Positions 18,466-27,263 of a DNA stretch of 64,000 nucleotides are shown in pieces (position 1 is the first letter of the stretch; every line of letters starts with the position of its first letter). Position numbers and translations under genes: made by a program. The stretch is from Pseudomonadota bacterium (GTDB lineage Bacteria > Pseudomonadota > Gammaproteobacteria > Burkholderiales > Chitinibacteraceae): positions 62,001 to 126,000 of the forward strand of contig JAGTRM010000003.1 of NCBI GenBank assembly GCA_018261735.1, read 5' to 3'. Under the pieces are notes generated by a model, which was not told the origin of the DNA, did not search any database, and saw only the letters and a program-made list of their open reading frames with translations.

Positions 18466-18488
18466 TTTTTGTTGCAACGCACAAAAAA
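18466..18488. promoter_or_regulatory. Putative PhaR operator
   Basis: An imperfect palindrome, TTTTTGTTGC AAC GCACAAAAAA, sits immediately upstream of the phasin -35 element and between the divergent phaR and phasin genes. TTGTGC/GCACAA-type inverted sequences with TGC cores fit what is known of PhaR sites. Binding is inferred from position and symmetry only. Confidence 0.4.
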
Positions 18489-18491
18489 TTG

Positions 18492-18520
18492 TTGACTTTT
18501 CAATTCGTCACGACCAGAAT
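18492..18520 (+). promoter_or_regulatory. Putative sigma-70 promoter of the phasin gene
   Basis: TTGACT (18492-18497) and CAGAAT (18515-18520) are separated by 17 bp and lie about 80 bp upstream of the phasin start. The -35 is 5 of 6 and the -10 is 4 of 6 to consensus. The candidate PhaR palindrome abuts the -35. Confidence 0.45.
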
Positions 18521-18602
18521 GAATTCAAAGTTTGTGCATAGCAGCATTTTGCCACAAGCCAGTAGATACAGCCCAACATTAACCCGCAACAGGAGATTCG
18601 AA

Positions 18603-19169
18603 ATGACTAACGCACAGCAACAATTTGCCGAATTCGCTACGGAACAAATCGAAACCGCCATGCGGTTCGCCCGTATTTCCCTCGATTCCACCGAGCGCCT
18701 GGTCAAACTGCAAGTAGACACAGCCAAAAGCGCCCTGGAAGAAACCGCCCGTGCCGCCAAGGCAAGCATCGGCGTCAAGGATGTTCAAGGCGGTCTTGCA
18801 CTGCGCCAGGAACTCTCCGAAGCCGCCATGGATAGCGCAGTTGCCTACTCGCGCAGCCTATATGGCATTACTTCGCAAGCGCAAAGCGAATTTTCGCAAC
18901 TGATTGAAGAGCGCTCGACAGCCTTCAACAAAAGCGTGGTTTCCGGTCTGGACCGCTTCGTGAAATCCGCACCGGCAGGCTCCGATGTTGCCGTGGCAGC
19001 CATGAAATCCACCGTGCAAGCCACTGCAGCTGCGGTCGACAGCCTGACCAAGGCCGCCAAGCAAGTTGCCGAATTTACCGATGCTTCCGTCAAGGCCGCC
19101 ACTACGGCAACGGCCGACGCCGTCAAAACCGCTGCCCGCAAGAGCAACGGCGCAAACGTCTCCGCCTGA
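18603..19169 (+). CDS. Phasin family protein (PHA granule-associated)
   Basis: A 188-residue amphipathic helical protein that coats polyhydroxyalkanoate granules. The Phasin_2 core (ATEQIETAMRFARISLDSTE, LVKLQVDTAKSALEETARAA) is followed by long heptad-like helices and an Ala/Lys/Thr-rich tail. ATG 18603 has AGGAG about 9 bp upstream. It faces phaR, which indicates granule-coupled control. No PHA synthase is in the window, so the polymer genes must lie elsewhere. Confidence 0.92.
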   Translation: MTNAQQQFAEFATEQIETAMRFARISLDSTERLVKLQVDTAKSALEETARAAKASIGVKDVQGGLALRQELSEAAMDSAVAYSRSLYGITSQAQSEFSQLIEERSTAFNKSVVSGLDRFVKSAPAGSDVAVAAMKSTVQATAAAVDSLTKAAKQVAEFTDASVKAATTATADAVKTAARKSNGANVSA

Positions 19170-19189
19170 TTCCCCTCCTCATCAGGCTG

Positions 19190-19227
19190 GCAAAACGGGC
19201 ACCGTGTATCGTGCCCGTTTTGCTTTT
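19190..19227 (+). terminator. Terminator after the phasin gene
   Basis: GCAAAACGGGCAC and GTGCCCGTTTTGC form a 13-bp stem with an 8-nt loop, followed by TTTT. It lies 20 bp past the phasin stop codon. Confidence 0.9.
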
Positions 19228-19267
19228 CCTTTTCCGAACATTATTCCGCAGTTATTGCAGACTGTCA

Positions 19268-19780
19268 TCAAACCTTCAGCATTGCTTCCCTGAACACCTG
19301 GTAAGCCACGGCATCGTACAACACCATCCGAACCTCCTTCACCACCTGCAAACGCGGCACTTCAGCGCGGATTGCCGCAATCGCGATTCGGGCCGCTTCT
19401 TGCATGGGATAACCAAAGACTCCAGTCGAGATCGCCGGAAAGGCAATGCGCACAATTTCATTTTTATCAGCCAACTGCAAAGCGGTCTGGTAAGCACTGG
19501 TCAACAGGGCTTCTTCCGGATGGTCGAATCCGTAACGCGGCCCGCAAGCATGGATCACCCAAGGTTGCGGCAAGGCAAAGCCTGGCGTGATCACCGCACC
19601 GCCCACGGCCACTCCGCCCAGCGTTTCGCAATAATCGGCCAACCGGGATCCGGCCGCGGCATGGATTCGTCCGCAGACGCCGGCCCCAGGCTCCAAAGCC
19701 GTGTTGGCTGCATTGACAATGGCTTCGCAATCGGTCTGCCTTAGCAGGTCGCCCTGTACACAATTCAGGATCACGCTCAT
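19268..19780 (-). CDS. Macrodomain protein, O-acetyl-ADP-ribose deacetylase-like
   Basis: A 170-residue stand-alone macrodomain of the MacroD/YmdB type, which binds ADP-ribose and removes O-acetyl or mono-ADP-ribosyl groups. Characteristic segments are GDLLRQTDCEAIVNAANTAL, GAGVCGRIHAAAG, VGGAVITPGFALP, VIHACGPRY and AFPAISTGVFGYPMQEAA. The catalytic Asn/Asp region and the STGVFGYP loop are intact. It is 29 bp downstream of recJ on the same strand and could be cotranscribed. Confidence 0.92.
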   Translation of the reverse strand: MSVILNCVQGDLLRQTDCEAIVNAANTALEPGAGVCGRIHAAAGSRLADYCETLGGVAVGGAVITPGFALPQPWVIHACGPRYGFDHPEEALLTSAYQTALQLADKNEIVRIAFPAISTGVFGYPMQEAARIAIAAIRAEVPRLQVVKEVRMVLYDAVAYQVFREAMLKV

Positions 19781-19809
19781 CTCAGTTACTCCCGAACAAG
19801 CCGCACGAC

Positions 19810-21495
19810 TTATTCACAGTATTCGATCTGTAATTGCAAAATACGTTCATTGCGGAACTCATTGACACCAACCTTGTAGACCGCCGAAATATGCGCCGGC
19901 AGCGGCTCGGCCGACTGGAAGCGCATGGCATCGAGCAATTGACCATCCGTATTGGCAAGTTTGAGCTTCAGATGACGCTCGCCCACCACGCGCTGCTCGA
20001 CCACGCGAAACCGTCCCTGGAACAACGGCGGCGGAAAATCCTGCCCCCACACCTGCCGTTCCAGTTTTTCAGCCACCTCCAGCGCAAAGAATTCCGTCGG
20101 CAATTCACCATCGGTTTCGATCACCCGATCGAGGTGCGCCTCGGTCATCCACTCACGGCAAACCGCCTCGAAAGCGCTGGCGAATGCCGCGAAATTCTCG
20201 GCGCGCAAGGTCAGCCCGGCCGCCGCCGCATGGCCGCCAAAGCGCAGGATCAAGTCCGGCGCACGCTTGGAAACCAGATCGAGCGCATCGCGTAGATGCA
20301 AGCCCGGGATTGATCGCCCGGAACCCTTGATCAAGCCGTCGCCGCCCTCGGCAAAGACCAGTGTCGGCCGGTGGAATTTATCTTTCACGCGCGAAGCCAG
20401 AATGCCGATCACCCCTTGATGCCAATCGGCGCGATACAGACAGATGCTGTAATCGCGCTCGACTTCCAGGGTGGCGAGAATCGATTCGGCTTCGTCGCGC
20501 ATGCCGGCTTCGATTTCACGCCGTGCACGGTTCATCTGGTCGAGTTCATGTGCCAGCGGCAGCGCCACGGCTTCATTGTCGGCCAGCAAGCAGGCGATGC
20601 CAAGACTCATGTCATCAAGCCGCCCGGCTGCATTCAGGCGCGGACCAAGGGTAAATCCCAGATCGAAACACGCCGCCTTGGAAAACTTGCGCCCGGCGGC
20701 GGTAAACAGCGCCATCACCCCGGCACAGGCGCGGCCAGCGCGCATGCGCTTCAAGCCCTGCTCGACCAGGATGCGGTTGTTGGCATCGAGCTTGACCACA
20801 TCGGCAACCGTACCCAGTGCCACCAGATCCAGCCATTGCGCAAGATTGGGTTCAGGTCGAAGGACAAATGCGCCACGAGTGCGCAACTCAGCGCGCAAAG
20901 CCATCAGCACGTAAAACATCACGCCGACGCCGGCCAGATTTTTCGACGGAAAAGTGCATCCCGGCTGGTTCGGATTGACGATCAGGGCATCGGGCAACGC
21001 ATCGCCGGGCAGATGGTGATCGGTGATCAATACGTCGATCCCCAGCGACCGCGCGGCCTTGACGCCCTCAACGCTGGCGATGCCGTTGTCGACGGTCAAA
21101 ATCAGATCCGGCTGACGCGTAGCGGCCAAGGCCACGATTTCCGGGGTCAGGCCGTAGCCATATTCAAACCGGTTGGGCACCAGAAAATCCACGCGCGCGC
21201 CAAAGGCCGCCAATGCGCGCATCCCCAGCGCCGTGGCCGTGGCGCCGTCGGCGTCATAATCGCCCACAATCAATATCCGTTCCTGCCGGGCAATCGCATC
21301 GGCCAAGCGCACTGCTGCTGCAGCGATGTTCTTGAGCGAGTTGAAGGGCAGCAAATTGACGAACTCGTGCTCCAGCTCGGTACGCGAACGGATGCCGCGC
21401 GCGGCATACAGGCGCGCTTCAAGCGGCGAAAAACCGACGCCGGTCAAGGCGGCAAGCAATTCATCCGGCACGGCACGAATTTGGATTTTGGGCAT
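19810..21495 (-). CDS. recJ: Single-stranded-DNA-specific exonuclease RecJ
   Basis: 5'-3' single-strand exonuclease of the DHH family used in recombination and mismatch repair, 561 residues. Motifs are VGDYDADGATATALGMRAL, LTVDNGIASVEG, ITDHHLPGDALPDALIVNP (the DHH triad) and LGTVADVVKLDANNRILVEQ. The DHHA1 domain contains LRFGGHAAAAGLTLRAENF. The C-terminal OB-like part (GQDFPPPLFQGRFRV) is also present. It is preceded 57 bp upstream by an RpfE-like gene, a linkage common in betaproteobacteria. Confidence 0.96.
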   Translation of the reverse strand: MPKIQIRAVPDELLAALTGVGFSPLEARLYAARGIRSRTELEHEFVNLLPFNSLKNIAAAAVRLADAIARQERILIVGDYDADGATATALGMRALAAFGARVDFLVPNRFEYGYGLTPEIVALAATRQPDLILTVDNGIASVEGVKAARSLGIDVLITDHHLPGDALPDALIVNPNQPGCTFPSKNLAGVGVMFYVLMALRAELRTRGAFVLRPEPNLAQWLDLVALGTVADVVKLDANNRILVEQGLKRMRAGRACAGVMALFTAAGRKFSKAACFDLGFTLGPRLNAAGRLDDMSLGIACLLADNEAVALPLAHELDQMNRARREIEAGMRDEAESILATLEVERDYSICLYRADWHQGVIGILASRVKDKFHRPTLVFAEGGDGLIKGSGRSIPGLHLRDALDLVSKRAPDLILRFGGHAAAAGLTLRAENFAAFASAFEAVCREWMTEAHLDRVIETDGELPTEFFALEVAEKLERQVWGQDFPPPLFQGRFRVVEQRVVGERHLKLKLANTDGQLLDAMRFQSAEPLPAHISAVYKVGVNEFRNERILQLQIEYCE

Positions 21496-21552
21496 TTATT
21501 TGCAGATCAGATAGGGGTTGATAAGTCAGGAATCGACAATGAACGCGTACTA

Positions 21553-22545
21553 TCAAGGCAACCACGGGCGGCGCCAGATTCGCCAAAGATCGCTTCGGTA
21601 TACTTTCATTCTAACGCCAGCTTCGGGCAACGTGATGATCAGTTCAGAAAATCGGCCAGTACGCAGTGCAGCCAGCGCCGGCGCAAACCAGTTCTGCTCC
21701 AGCGCCATCCAGGCATTGCGCCAAGCCAGGGCATCGTGCCATAACGCAGGCATCGTCAAATCATCCAGCACCGCCAACGTATCCTTGCTGCCCATTGCGG
21801 ACAAACCGTTCGAGCCAGCGGCGTACTGTACACCCGCAAGCTCGCAGAGCGCGGCCAGGAGCGGATCATTACCCAGCACGACCTCTGCCGGCTTCTGCAA
21901 AACAGCCGGCAGCGGGTATGTTCCGCCGCCCCACAGCCACAGGCTGTTGACCAGCGGCTTGCCCTGCCCCGCCCGCTTATCGTTTACCGGATGCCCGTAA
22001 AGCAGCATCTGGATTTCATTGATCAGGCGATGCCAGCGTACGGCTTCGCGACCTTGCGGCAAAAATTCGTTGATGTTGCGCCCGTAAACCGACGCCAACG
22101 GGGCAAACGCGGCATCGGGGCGTTCCGGCACTCGCAGCAACCAACACTCCGGAGTCGCGGCCAGGAAATGCAGTCCATCATCGGCAAATTGCTGGTTGAG
22201 CGCGGCAATCAATTGCGCGGCCTCATCCTGGGTGACCGCCAGCGCAGCGGGATCGGCCAGTTCCGCTCCACGCTGATTGACGGATAGATGCACCGGATCG
22301 GCACGCAGCCAGAAGCCGGCAACTTCATCGATACCTGCCGACTTCAGCGTCAACGGGGCGGAGGGGAAATCACCCAGTCCAAACGCCTGCCCCAGCCAAT
22401 CACGGGTAGGCAGTGCGGTAAATAACTCGCGCTGCCCGCGTCCGGCCAGCCGCGAAAACGCCGGCAGCGTTAAACCGGCGGTAATTTCGGCAGATTCGGC
22501 CTGGCTGGGCCAGAGTACATGGGGGATCAATAAATGGCAGCGCAT
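21553..22545 (-). CDS. RpfE-like conserved protein linked to recJ
   Basis: A soluble protein of about 330 residues. Homologues next to recJ in betaproteobacteria are often named regulatory protein RpfE or related to cofactor-independent phosphoglycerate mutase; neither role is established. Typical segments are MRCHLLIPHVLWP at the start, FWLRADPVHLSVN, ADDGLHFLAATPECWLLR, EIQMLLYGHPVN and VNSLWLWGGGTYP. I chose ATG 22545 (MRCHLL); ATG 22554 is equally possible, as neither has a clear ribosome site. The open frame extends to 22689, but that part overlaps the divergent lolC start. Likely cotranscribed with recJ. Confidence 0.75.
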   Translation of the reverse strand: MRCHLLIPHVLWPSQAESAEITAGLTLPAFSRLAGRGQRELFTALPTRDWLGQAFGLGDFPSAPLTLKSAGIDEVAGFWLRADPVHLSVNQRGAELADPAALAVTQDEAAQLIAALNQQFADDGLHFLAATPECWLLRVPERPDAAFAPLASVYGRNINEFLPQGREAVRWHRLINEIQMLLYGHPVNDKRAGQGKPLVNSLWLWGGGTYPLPAVLQKPAEVVLGNDPLLAALCELAGVQYAAGSNGLSAMGSKDTLAVLDDLTMPALWHDALAWRNAWMALEQNWFAPALAALRTGRFSELIITLPEAGVRMKVYRSDLWRIWRRPWLP

Positions 22546-22672
22546 GAGACTCATTCTACGACGTGTTAGCCTTGCCCTGTGTAAGAATAAGCACGGCAAC
22601 ATTGATGCACCGCAACAAACAGTAACCCTGTCTTGCGTGGTAAACTGCCGGCTCTGCATCCCGAAGCCCATC

Positions 22673-23908
22673 ATGTACGAACTTCTCATCGGCTTGCGCT
22701 ATATCCGTGCCAAGCGCCGCAACAGTTTTATTTCCTTCATCTCGATGGTTTCAATCCTGGGCATTGCCTTGGGTGTCGCCGCGCTGATCATCGTGCTTTC
22801 GGTCATGAACGGCTTTCAGGACGAGGTGCGCAGCCGTATCCTCGGCATGGCCGCGCATGTGCAGATCACCGGCGCCACCGGCACGCTGGAGAACTGGCAA
22901 CCGACTGCAAACATTGCCCGCCAGACCGAGCATGTCATCGCCACGGCACCGTATGTTTACGGTCAGGGGCTGTTGACCAACGGCGAGCAGGTGAAGGGCG
23001 CACTGGTGCGCGGCATTGATCCGGTGCTGGAAGGCGGCGTGAATGAAGTGGCGCAGAAGCTGGTCGTAGGCAAGCTGGATAATCTGGTGCCGGGCGAATT
23101 CCGCGTGATTCTGGGCTGGCAGCTTGCCAATGAACTGGGCGCGCGCATGGGCGACAAGGTTACGCTGATCACCCCGCAAGGCCAGGTTACCCCGGCCGGC
23201 ATGATCCCGCGTCTTAAGCAGTTCACCGTGGCCGGCATCTTCCGCGCCGAGTATTACCCCTACGATTCCGGTCTTGCCTTGTTGCACATGGGCGATGCGC
23301 AAAAACTTTTCCGCATGGGCGAGATGGTTAGCGGTGTGCGGGTCAAACTGGATGATCTGGGCTACGCGCGCGCGGTGTCTCATGCATTGACCAGCAAGAT
23401 GCCGGATGCCTATGTTTCCGACTGGACCCAGGAAAACCCGAGCTACTTCCGCGCGGTGGAAATCGAAAAACGCATGATGTTCATCATCCTGACGCTGATC
23501 GTCGCCGTTGCCGCGTTCAACCTGGTGTCCACTCTGGTGATGGTCGTTACCGACAAGCAGGCCGACATCGCCATCCTGCGCACGCTGGGCGCATCGCCCG
23601 GCTCGATCATGAAAATATTCATGGTGCAGGGCGCAATTTCCGGCTGCATCGGCACGCTTTCCGGCGTGATCGGCGGTACCCTGATCGCAGTGAACCTGAA
23701 CGTAATCGTTCCGGCGATCGAGCATTTTTTTGGCACACGCTTTCTGCCGGCCGATGTTTATCTGATCAGCGAAATGCCTTCCAAGGTGCTGCTGGGCGAT
23801 GTTTCCAGCATCGGCCTGATCGCCCTGCTGCTGGCCTTTACCGCCACGCTCTTCCCCAGCTGGCAGGCATCCCGCGTGAACCCGGCCGAGGCCCTGCGCT
23901 ATGAATGA
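22673..23908 (+). CDS. lolC: Lipoprotein-releasing ABC transporter permease (LolC/LolE family)
   Basis: Inner-membrane permease of 411 residues that hands mature lipoproteins to the periplasmic chaperone LolA. An N-terminal membrane helix ([20 protein letters not shown]) precedes a large periplasmic MacB-like domain (about residues 50-260). Three C-terminal helices follow in a FtsX domain ([21 protein letters not shown] through [17 protein letters not shown]). ATG 22673 gives the canonical [15 protein letters not shown]. The stop overlaps lolD by 8 bp. Only one permease is present, so the complex may use a homodimer (LolF-like). Confidence 0.95.
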   Translation: MYELLIGLRYIRAKRRNSFISFISMVSILGIALGVAALIIVLSVMNGFQDEVRSRILGMAAHVQITGATGTLENWQPTANIARQTEHVIATAPYVYGQGLLTNGEQVKGALVRGIDPVLEGGVNEVAQKLVVGKLDNLVPGEFRVILGWQLANELGARMGDKVTLITPQGQVTPAGMIPRLKQFTVAGIFRAEYYPYDSGLALLHMGDAQKLFRMGEMVSGVRVKLDDLGYARAVSHALTSKMPDAYVSDWTQENPSYFRAVEIEKRMMFIILTLIVAVAAFNLVSTLVMVVTDKQADIAILRTLGASPGSIMKIFMVQGAISGCIGTLSGVIGGTLIAVNLNVIVPAIEHFFGTRFLPADVYLISEMPSKVLLGDVSSIGLIALLLAFTATLFPSWQASRVNPAEALRYE

Positions 23909-24578
23909 TGTGATCCTGAAATCCGTTGACCTCGCCAAGACCTACCAATCCGGCGACCTGACCACCCCGGTACTCGAAGATGTCGATTTCGAGCTGCGGC
24001 GCGGCGAAACCGTCGCCGTGGTCGGAGCCTCCGGCTCCGGCAAATCCACGCTGCTGCATTGCCTGGGCGCGCTCGATACGCCCACCGGCGGCAGCGTCGA
24101 GCTGATGGGCGAAAATCCTTTTGCCCTGAGCGACGCAGCGCGCAGCCTACTGCGCAACAAGCATCTGGGCTTCGTCTACCAGTTCCACCACCTGCTGCCC
24201 GAATTCACCGCGCAGGAAAACGTTGCCATGCCGCTCTTCATCCGCCGCATGAACAAGGCCGAGGCGCTCAAGCAGGCCGCCGCGATGCTGGAACAAGTGG
24301 GACTGGGCCACCGCCTGCACCACAAGCCGGGCGAGCTATCCGGCGGCGAGCGCCAGCGCGCCGCCATCGCCCGGGCACTGGTCACCCGCCCCGACTGCGT
24401 ACTTGCCGACGAGCCCACCGGCAACCTCGACCGCCACACCGCAATGAACGTGTTCGAACAGATGCTGGAACTCAGCCGCAGCATCGGCACCAGCTTTGTG
24501 ATCGTCACGCACGACATGGAGCTTGCCGCGAAGTGCGGGCGGATCATGAAACTGGCAGATGGAAGGATTGTTTCGTAG
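23901..24578 (+). CDS. lolD: Lipoprotein-releasing ABC transporter ATP-binding protein LolD
   Basis: ATPase of 225 residues powering lipoprotein release. Walker A is [15 protein letters not shown], the signature is [16 protein letters not shown], Walker B is [12 protein letters not shown] and the H-loop is [31 protein letters not shown] is the LolD-characteristic Q-loop region. Translationally coupled to lolC through an 8-bp overlap. Confidence 0.96.
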   Translation: MNDVILKSVDLAKTYQSGDLTTPVLEDVDFELRRGETVAVVGASGSGKSTLLHCLGALDTPTGGSVELMGENPFALSDAARSLLRNKHLGFVYQFHHLLPEFTAQENVAMPLFIRRMNKAEALKQAAAMLEQVGLGHRLHHKPGELSGGERQRAAIARALVTRPDCVLADEPTGNLDRHTAMNVFEQMLELSRSIGTSFVIVTHDMELAAKCGRIMKLADGRIVS

Positions 24579-24678
24579 GAAATGGGCTCGTGCGCGGCAA
24601 ACCCGCTCCGCCCACTCTCTTGCACCGTTCGAGATACCACCTCATGGCATCCGAAAGGCTGCCTATATCAAAAGCACA

Positions 24679-25533
24679 TCACGAAGCATCCAGCAAACGG
24701 TTGATCCGGTCGGTCAAATCCTCGTACTCCGAACGCTCCATCCCCAAGTGTCGCAGGAAAACCGGCTCGATCAGGCGCCAGTCGCGGATCGGTGGCTGGA
24801 TGAAGTGTTTCCTGACCACGTGCCCAGCCAATCCGGCCACGGCGATCAGGTTGCATGCCTGCAGCCAGGCTTCTCCCTCCGGTACGTCGAAGATGCTGAT
24901 GTCTTGATGATTGAGAATGGCCAGACTCAGATGTTCCGGCAGGAACCACGTCCGTGCCAGCAGATAGCCGACAACGGCATGATTGGTCTGGTGGCGCTGA
25001 TCTTCCACTTCCAGCATCTTGATCAGCGACAGCCCTTCACGTTTATCGAGTGTGGTGCGGTAGTTGCTGAAGCGCGCCTGCATCAACGGCATGCCGCAGT
25101 CCTGGAACAGGCCGTAGGTGTAGGCTTCGTCCACGGCAATGCCGCTGACATGCTCTGCCAGCCGTGCTGACACCAGCGCCACGCGTAATGAATTGAGCCA
25201 GAAGCGCTCCATCTTTTCTTCGCCTTCCGGACTCAGCGCATTGCGCAACAGCACACCGCGCACGATATTGCCCAGATTGCGCAAACCAAGCAGTTGCAGT
25301 GCCTGGCGCACCGAGGAAACGCGGTTGTTCAGGCTGAAAAAAGGCGAATTCACCGTTTTCAGCACCGCCGCAGACAGGGTCAGATCACTGGAAATCAGGT
25401 GCGCGATCTGCGCAAAGTCCGGCTCCTCCCGCATTTGCTCTTGCTCAAGTTGCAGCAAGATTGCCGGGCGCGGTGGAATCACCATGCTTTTCAGCAGGCT
25501 CTCGGCTTGTTTGGGGTCGATTTCTTTGAGCAT
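24679..25533 (-). CDS. HDOD domain protein
   Basis: A 284-residue protein with one HDOD domain (about residues 20-220), related to the HD phosphohydrolase fold but usually lacking its catalytic metal ligands. Visible motifs are PPRPAILLQLEQEQ, ISSDLTLSAAVLKTVNSPFF, VSSVRQALQLLGLRNLGNIV, YTYGLFQDCGMPLM and NHAVVGYLLARTW. HDOD proteins act as non-enzymatic signalling or scaffold proteins. There is no receiver or GGDEF domain attached. It stands alone between lolD (convergent) and the sufE gene. Confidence 0.9.
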   Translation of the reverse strand: MLKEIDPKQAESLLKSMVIPPRPAILLQLEQEQMREEPDFAQIAHLISSDLTLSAAVLKTVNSPFFSLNNRVSSVRQALQLLGLRNLGNIVRGVLLRNALSPEGEEKMERFWLNSLRVALVSARLAEHVSGIAVDEAYTYGLFQDCGMPLMQARFSNYRTTLDKREGLSLIKMLEVEDQRHQTNHAVVGYLLARTWFLPEHLSLAILNHQDISIFDVPEGEAWLQACNLIAVAGLAGHVVRKHFIQPPIRDWRLIEPVFLRHLGMERSEYEDLTDRINRLLDAS

Positions 25534-25597
25534 GGGTTTTTTCAGTCTCTGGTCGCACGATTTTATCCAAGCTTACTGCAATGCGCCTGGAGTCAAA

Positions 25598-26026
25598 TCA
25601 AGTAAGGGGGCGAATCGATACCGCCAGTGCCGCATTGCGTATACGCGCCACAATTGCACGCAGGCCACTGCCACGCGATGCAGAAAGAAACCGGCTCAGG
25701 CCTAGTTCGGTGAGCCAGCCTTCGAAATCCAGCGCCAGAACATCGACAGCCGTCTGCCCGTGATAACAGGCAAAGACCAGCGCCAGCAGCCCCTGCACCA
25801 CGCGCGAATCGCTGGTGGCAGCCATTTGCAGCTTGCCGTCCTGCCAATCGAGCAACAGCCAGACGCGGCTTTCGCAGCCGGCCACACGATTGGCATCGAT
25901 GCGTTGCGCATCGGGAAATGCCGGCAAATCCTGCGCCAGCTGCACCAGCAAGCGACTCTTGCCCTCCCAGCCCACGACAGCATTCAATCGATTAGCTACC
26001 GTTTCGCGATTCAATGCGGTCATCAC
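25598..26026 (-). CDS. sufE: SufE/CsdE family sulfur acceptor
   Basis: A 142-residue SufE-fold protein that takes persulfide sulfur from a cysteine desulfurase and raises its activity. C51 in DANRVAGCESRVWLLLD is the acceptor cysteine; AATSDSRVVQGLLALVFACYHGQTA and LGLSRFLSASRGSGLRAIVARI are typical. It overlaps the stop of the upstream desulfurase (ATGA at 26023-26026), so the two are coupled. The pairing resembles CsdA-CsdE and is separate from the SufS-SufU pair at 5989-7676. Confidence 0.92.
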   Translation of the reverse strand: MMTALNRETVANRLNAVVGWEGKSRLLVQLAQDLPAFPDAQRIDANRVAGCESRVWLLLDWQDGKLQMAATSDSRVVQGLLALVFACYHGQTAVDVLALDFEGWLTELGLSRFLSASRGSGLRAIVARIRNAALAVSIRPLT

Positions 26027-27246
26027 GCCAACAACTCCAGTATTTCCGGCAACGCCGCCAGGAACCGGTCGACTTCCTCCGGCGTGTTATAAGCAGCAAA
26101 GGAAACTCGCAGCAACGCCGGCACGCCCAATGCAGCCAACAGCGGCTGGGCGCAATGACTGCCGACGCGTACCGCGATATCGCGCGCATCCAGAAACTGC
26201 GCCACATCATAGGGATGTGCCTGCGTAAAGGTCATGGCGGTGAGTGGCACCTTATCCGGCGCAGTGCCGAAAACCTGCACACCCGGGATTGCGCCCAGCC
26301 CTGCTTCCAGCCGGTCGCGCAAGCCGTTTTCGTGCAGCGCGATAGCATTGCGATCCTGTGCCATCAGCCAATCCAGCGCTGCCGCCAGGCCCACGGCTTG
26401 GGCAATGGGCGGAGTTCCAGCCTCGAAGCGTGTCGGTGCAGGAGCGAAAGTCGACCCTGCAAAACTCACCTGGTCGATCATTTCCCCGCCGCCCTGCCAG
26501 GGCGGCATGGCTTCGAGTATTTCGCAGCGGCACCACAATGCGCCGATGCCGGTCGGGCCATAAACCTTGTGACCGGAAAACACGCAGAAATCCGCGCCAA
26601 GCTTTTGCACATCGACCACTTGATGGGCCACGGCCTGCGCGGCATCGAGCAATACTTTGGCGCCCTGCGCATGCGCGGCAGCAATGATCTGCGCCACCGG
26701 CGGCATCGTGCCGATCGCATTGGAGGCCAAGGTACAGCCGACCAGCCGGGTACGCGGCGAAAGCAGTTCGTGGAAATGGGCGAGATCCAGCGTGCCGTCC
26801 GCCAGCACCCGCACGGCACGGATCACCGCGCCGGTCTGTTGAGCCAGCAATTGCCACGGCACGATATTGGCGTGGTGATCAAGCTCGGTCAGCAAGATTT
26901 CATCGCCGGCGCGCAGCTGTGCACGCCCCCAGCTTTGCGCCACCAGATTGATTGCCTCGGTGGTGCCGCGGGTAAAAACGATTTCATCCGGATTGGTTGC
27001 ATTCAGGAAACGCGCCACGGTGGCGCGGGCGCCCTCGAAGGCTTCGGTCGCGGCGACGGCCAAGCGGTGCGCGGCGCGATGCACGTTGGCATTGGCTGTT
27101 TCGTAATACGCCCGCTCCGCATCCAGCACGCAAGCGGGCTTCTGGGCGGTCGCCGCGTTATCGAAATAAATCAACCCGGGATTGCGCGCCAGCAAGGGAA
27201 AATCGGCGCGCTCAACCGGACAGTGAATGCCTTGCAGGATGGTCAT
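26023..27246 (-). CDS. Second group II cysteine desulfurase (CsdA/SufS-like)
   Basis: PLP enzyme of 407 residues with all desulfurase residues: K227 (FSGHKVYGPTG) and C365 (VGSHCAQPLL), plus IYFDNAATAQKP near the start. It differs clearly from the SUF-operon SufS and pairs with its own SufE-type acceptor through a 4-bp overlap. ATG 27246 (MTILQGIHCPV) was chosen; the frame extends upstream into mdh but without similarity. It is 17 bp after mdh, so the three genes form an apparent operon. Likely role: sulfur donor for tRNA modification or extra Fe-S supply (inference). Confidence 0.93.
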   Translation of the reverse strand: MTILQGIHCPVERADFPLLARNPGLIYFDNAATAQKPACVLDAERAYYETANANVHRAAHRLAVAATEAFEGARATVARFLNATNPDEIVFTRGTTEAINLVAQSWGRAQLRAGDEILLTELDHHANIVPWQLLAQQTGAVIRAVRVLADGTLDLAHFHELLSPRTRLVGCTLASNAIGTMPPVAQIIAAAHAQGAKVLLDAAQAVAHQVVDVQKLGADFCVFSGHKVYGPTGIGALWCRCEILEAMPPWQGGGEMIDQVSFAGSTFAPAPTRFEAGTPPIAQAVGLAAALDWLMAQDRNAIALHENGLRDRLEAGLGAIPGVQVFGTAPDKVPLTAMTFTQAHPYDVAQFLDARDIAVRVGSHCAQPLLAALGVPALLRVSFAAYNTPEEVDRFLAALPEILELLA

Positions 27247-27263
27247 CAGAGGGACGGGAAGAC

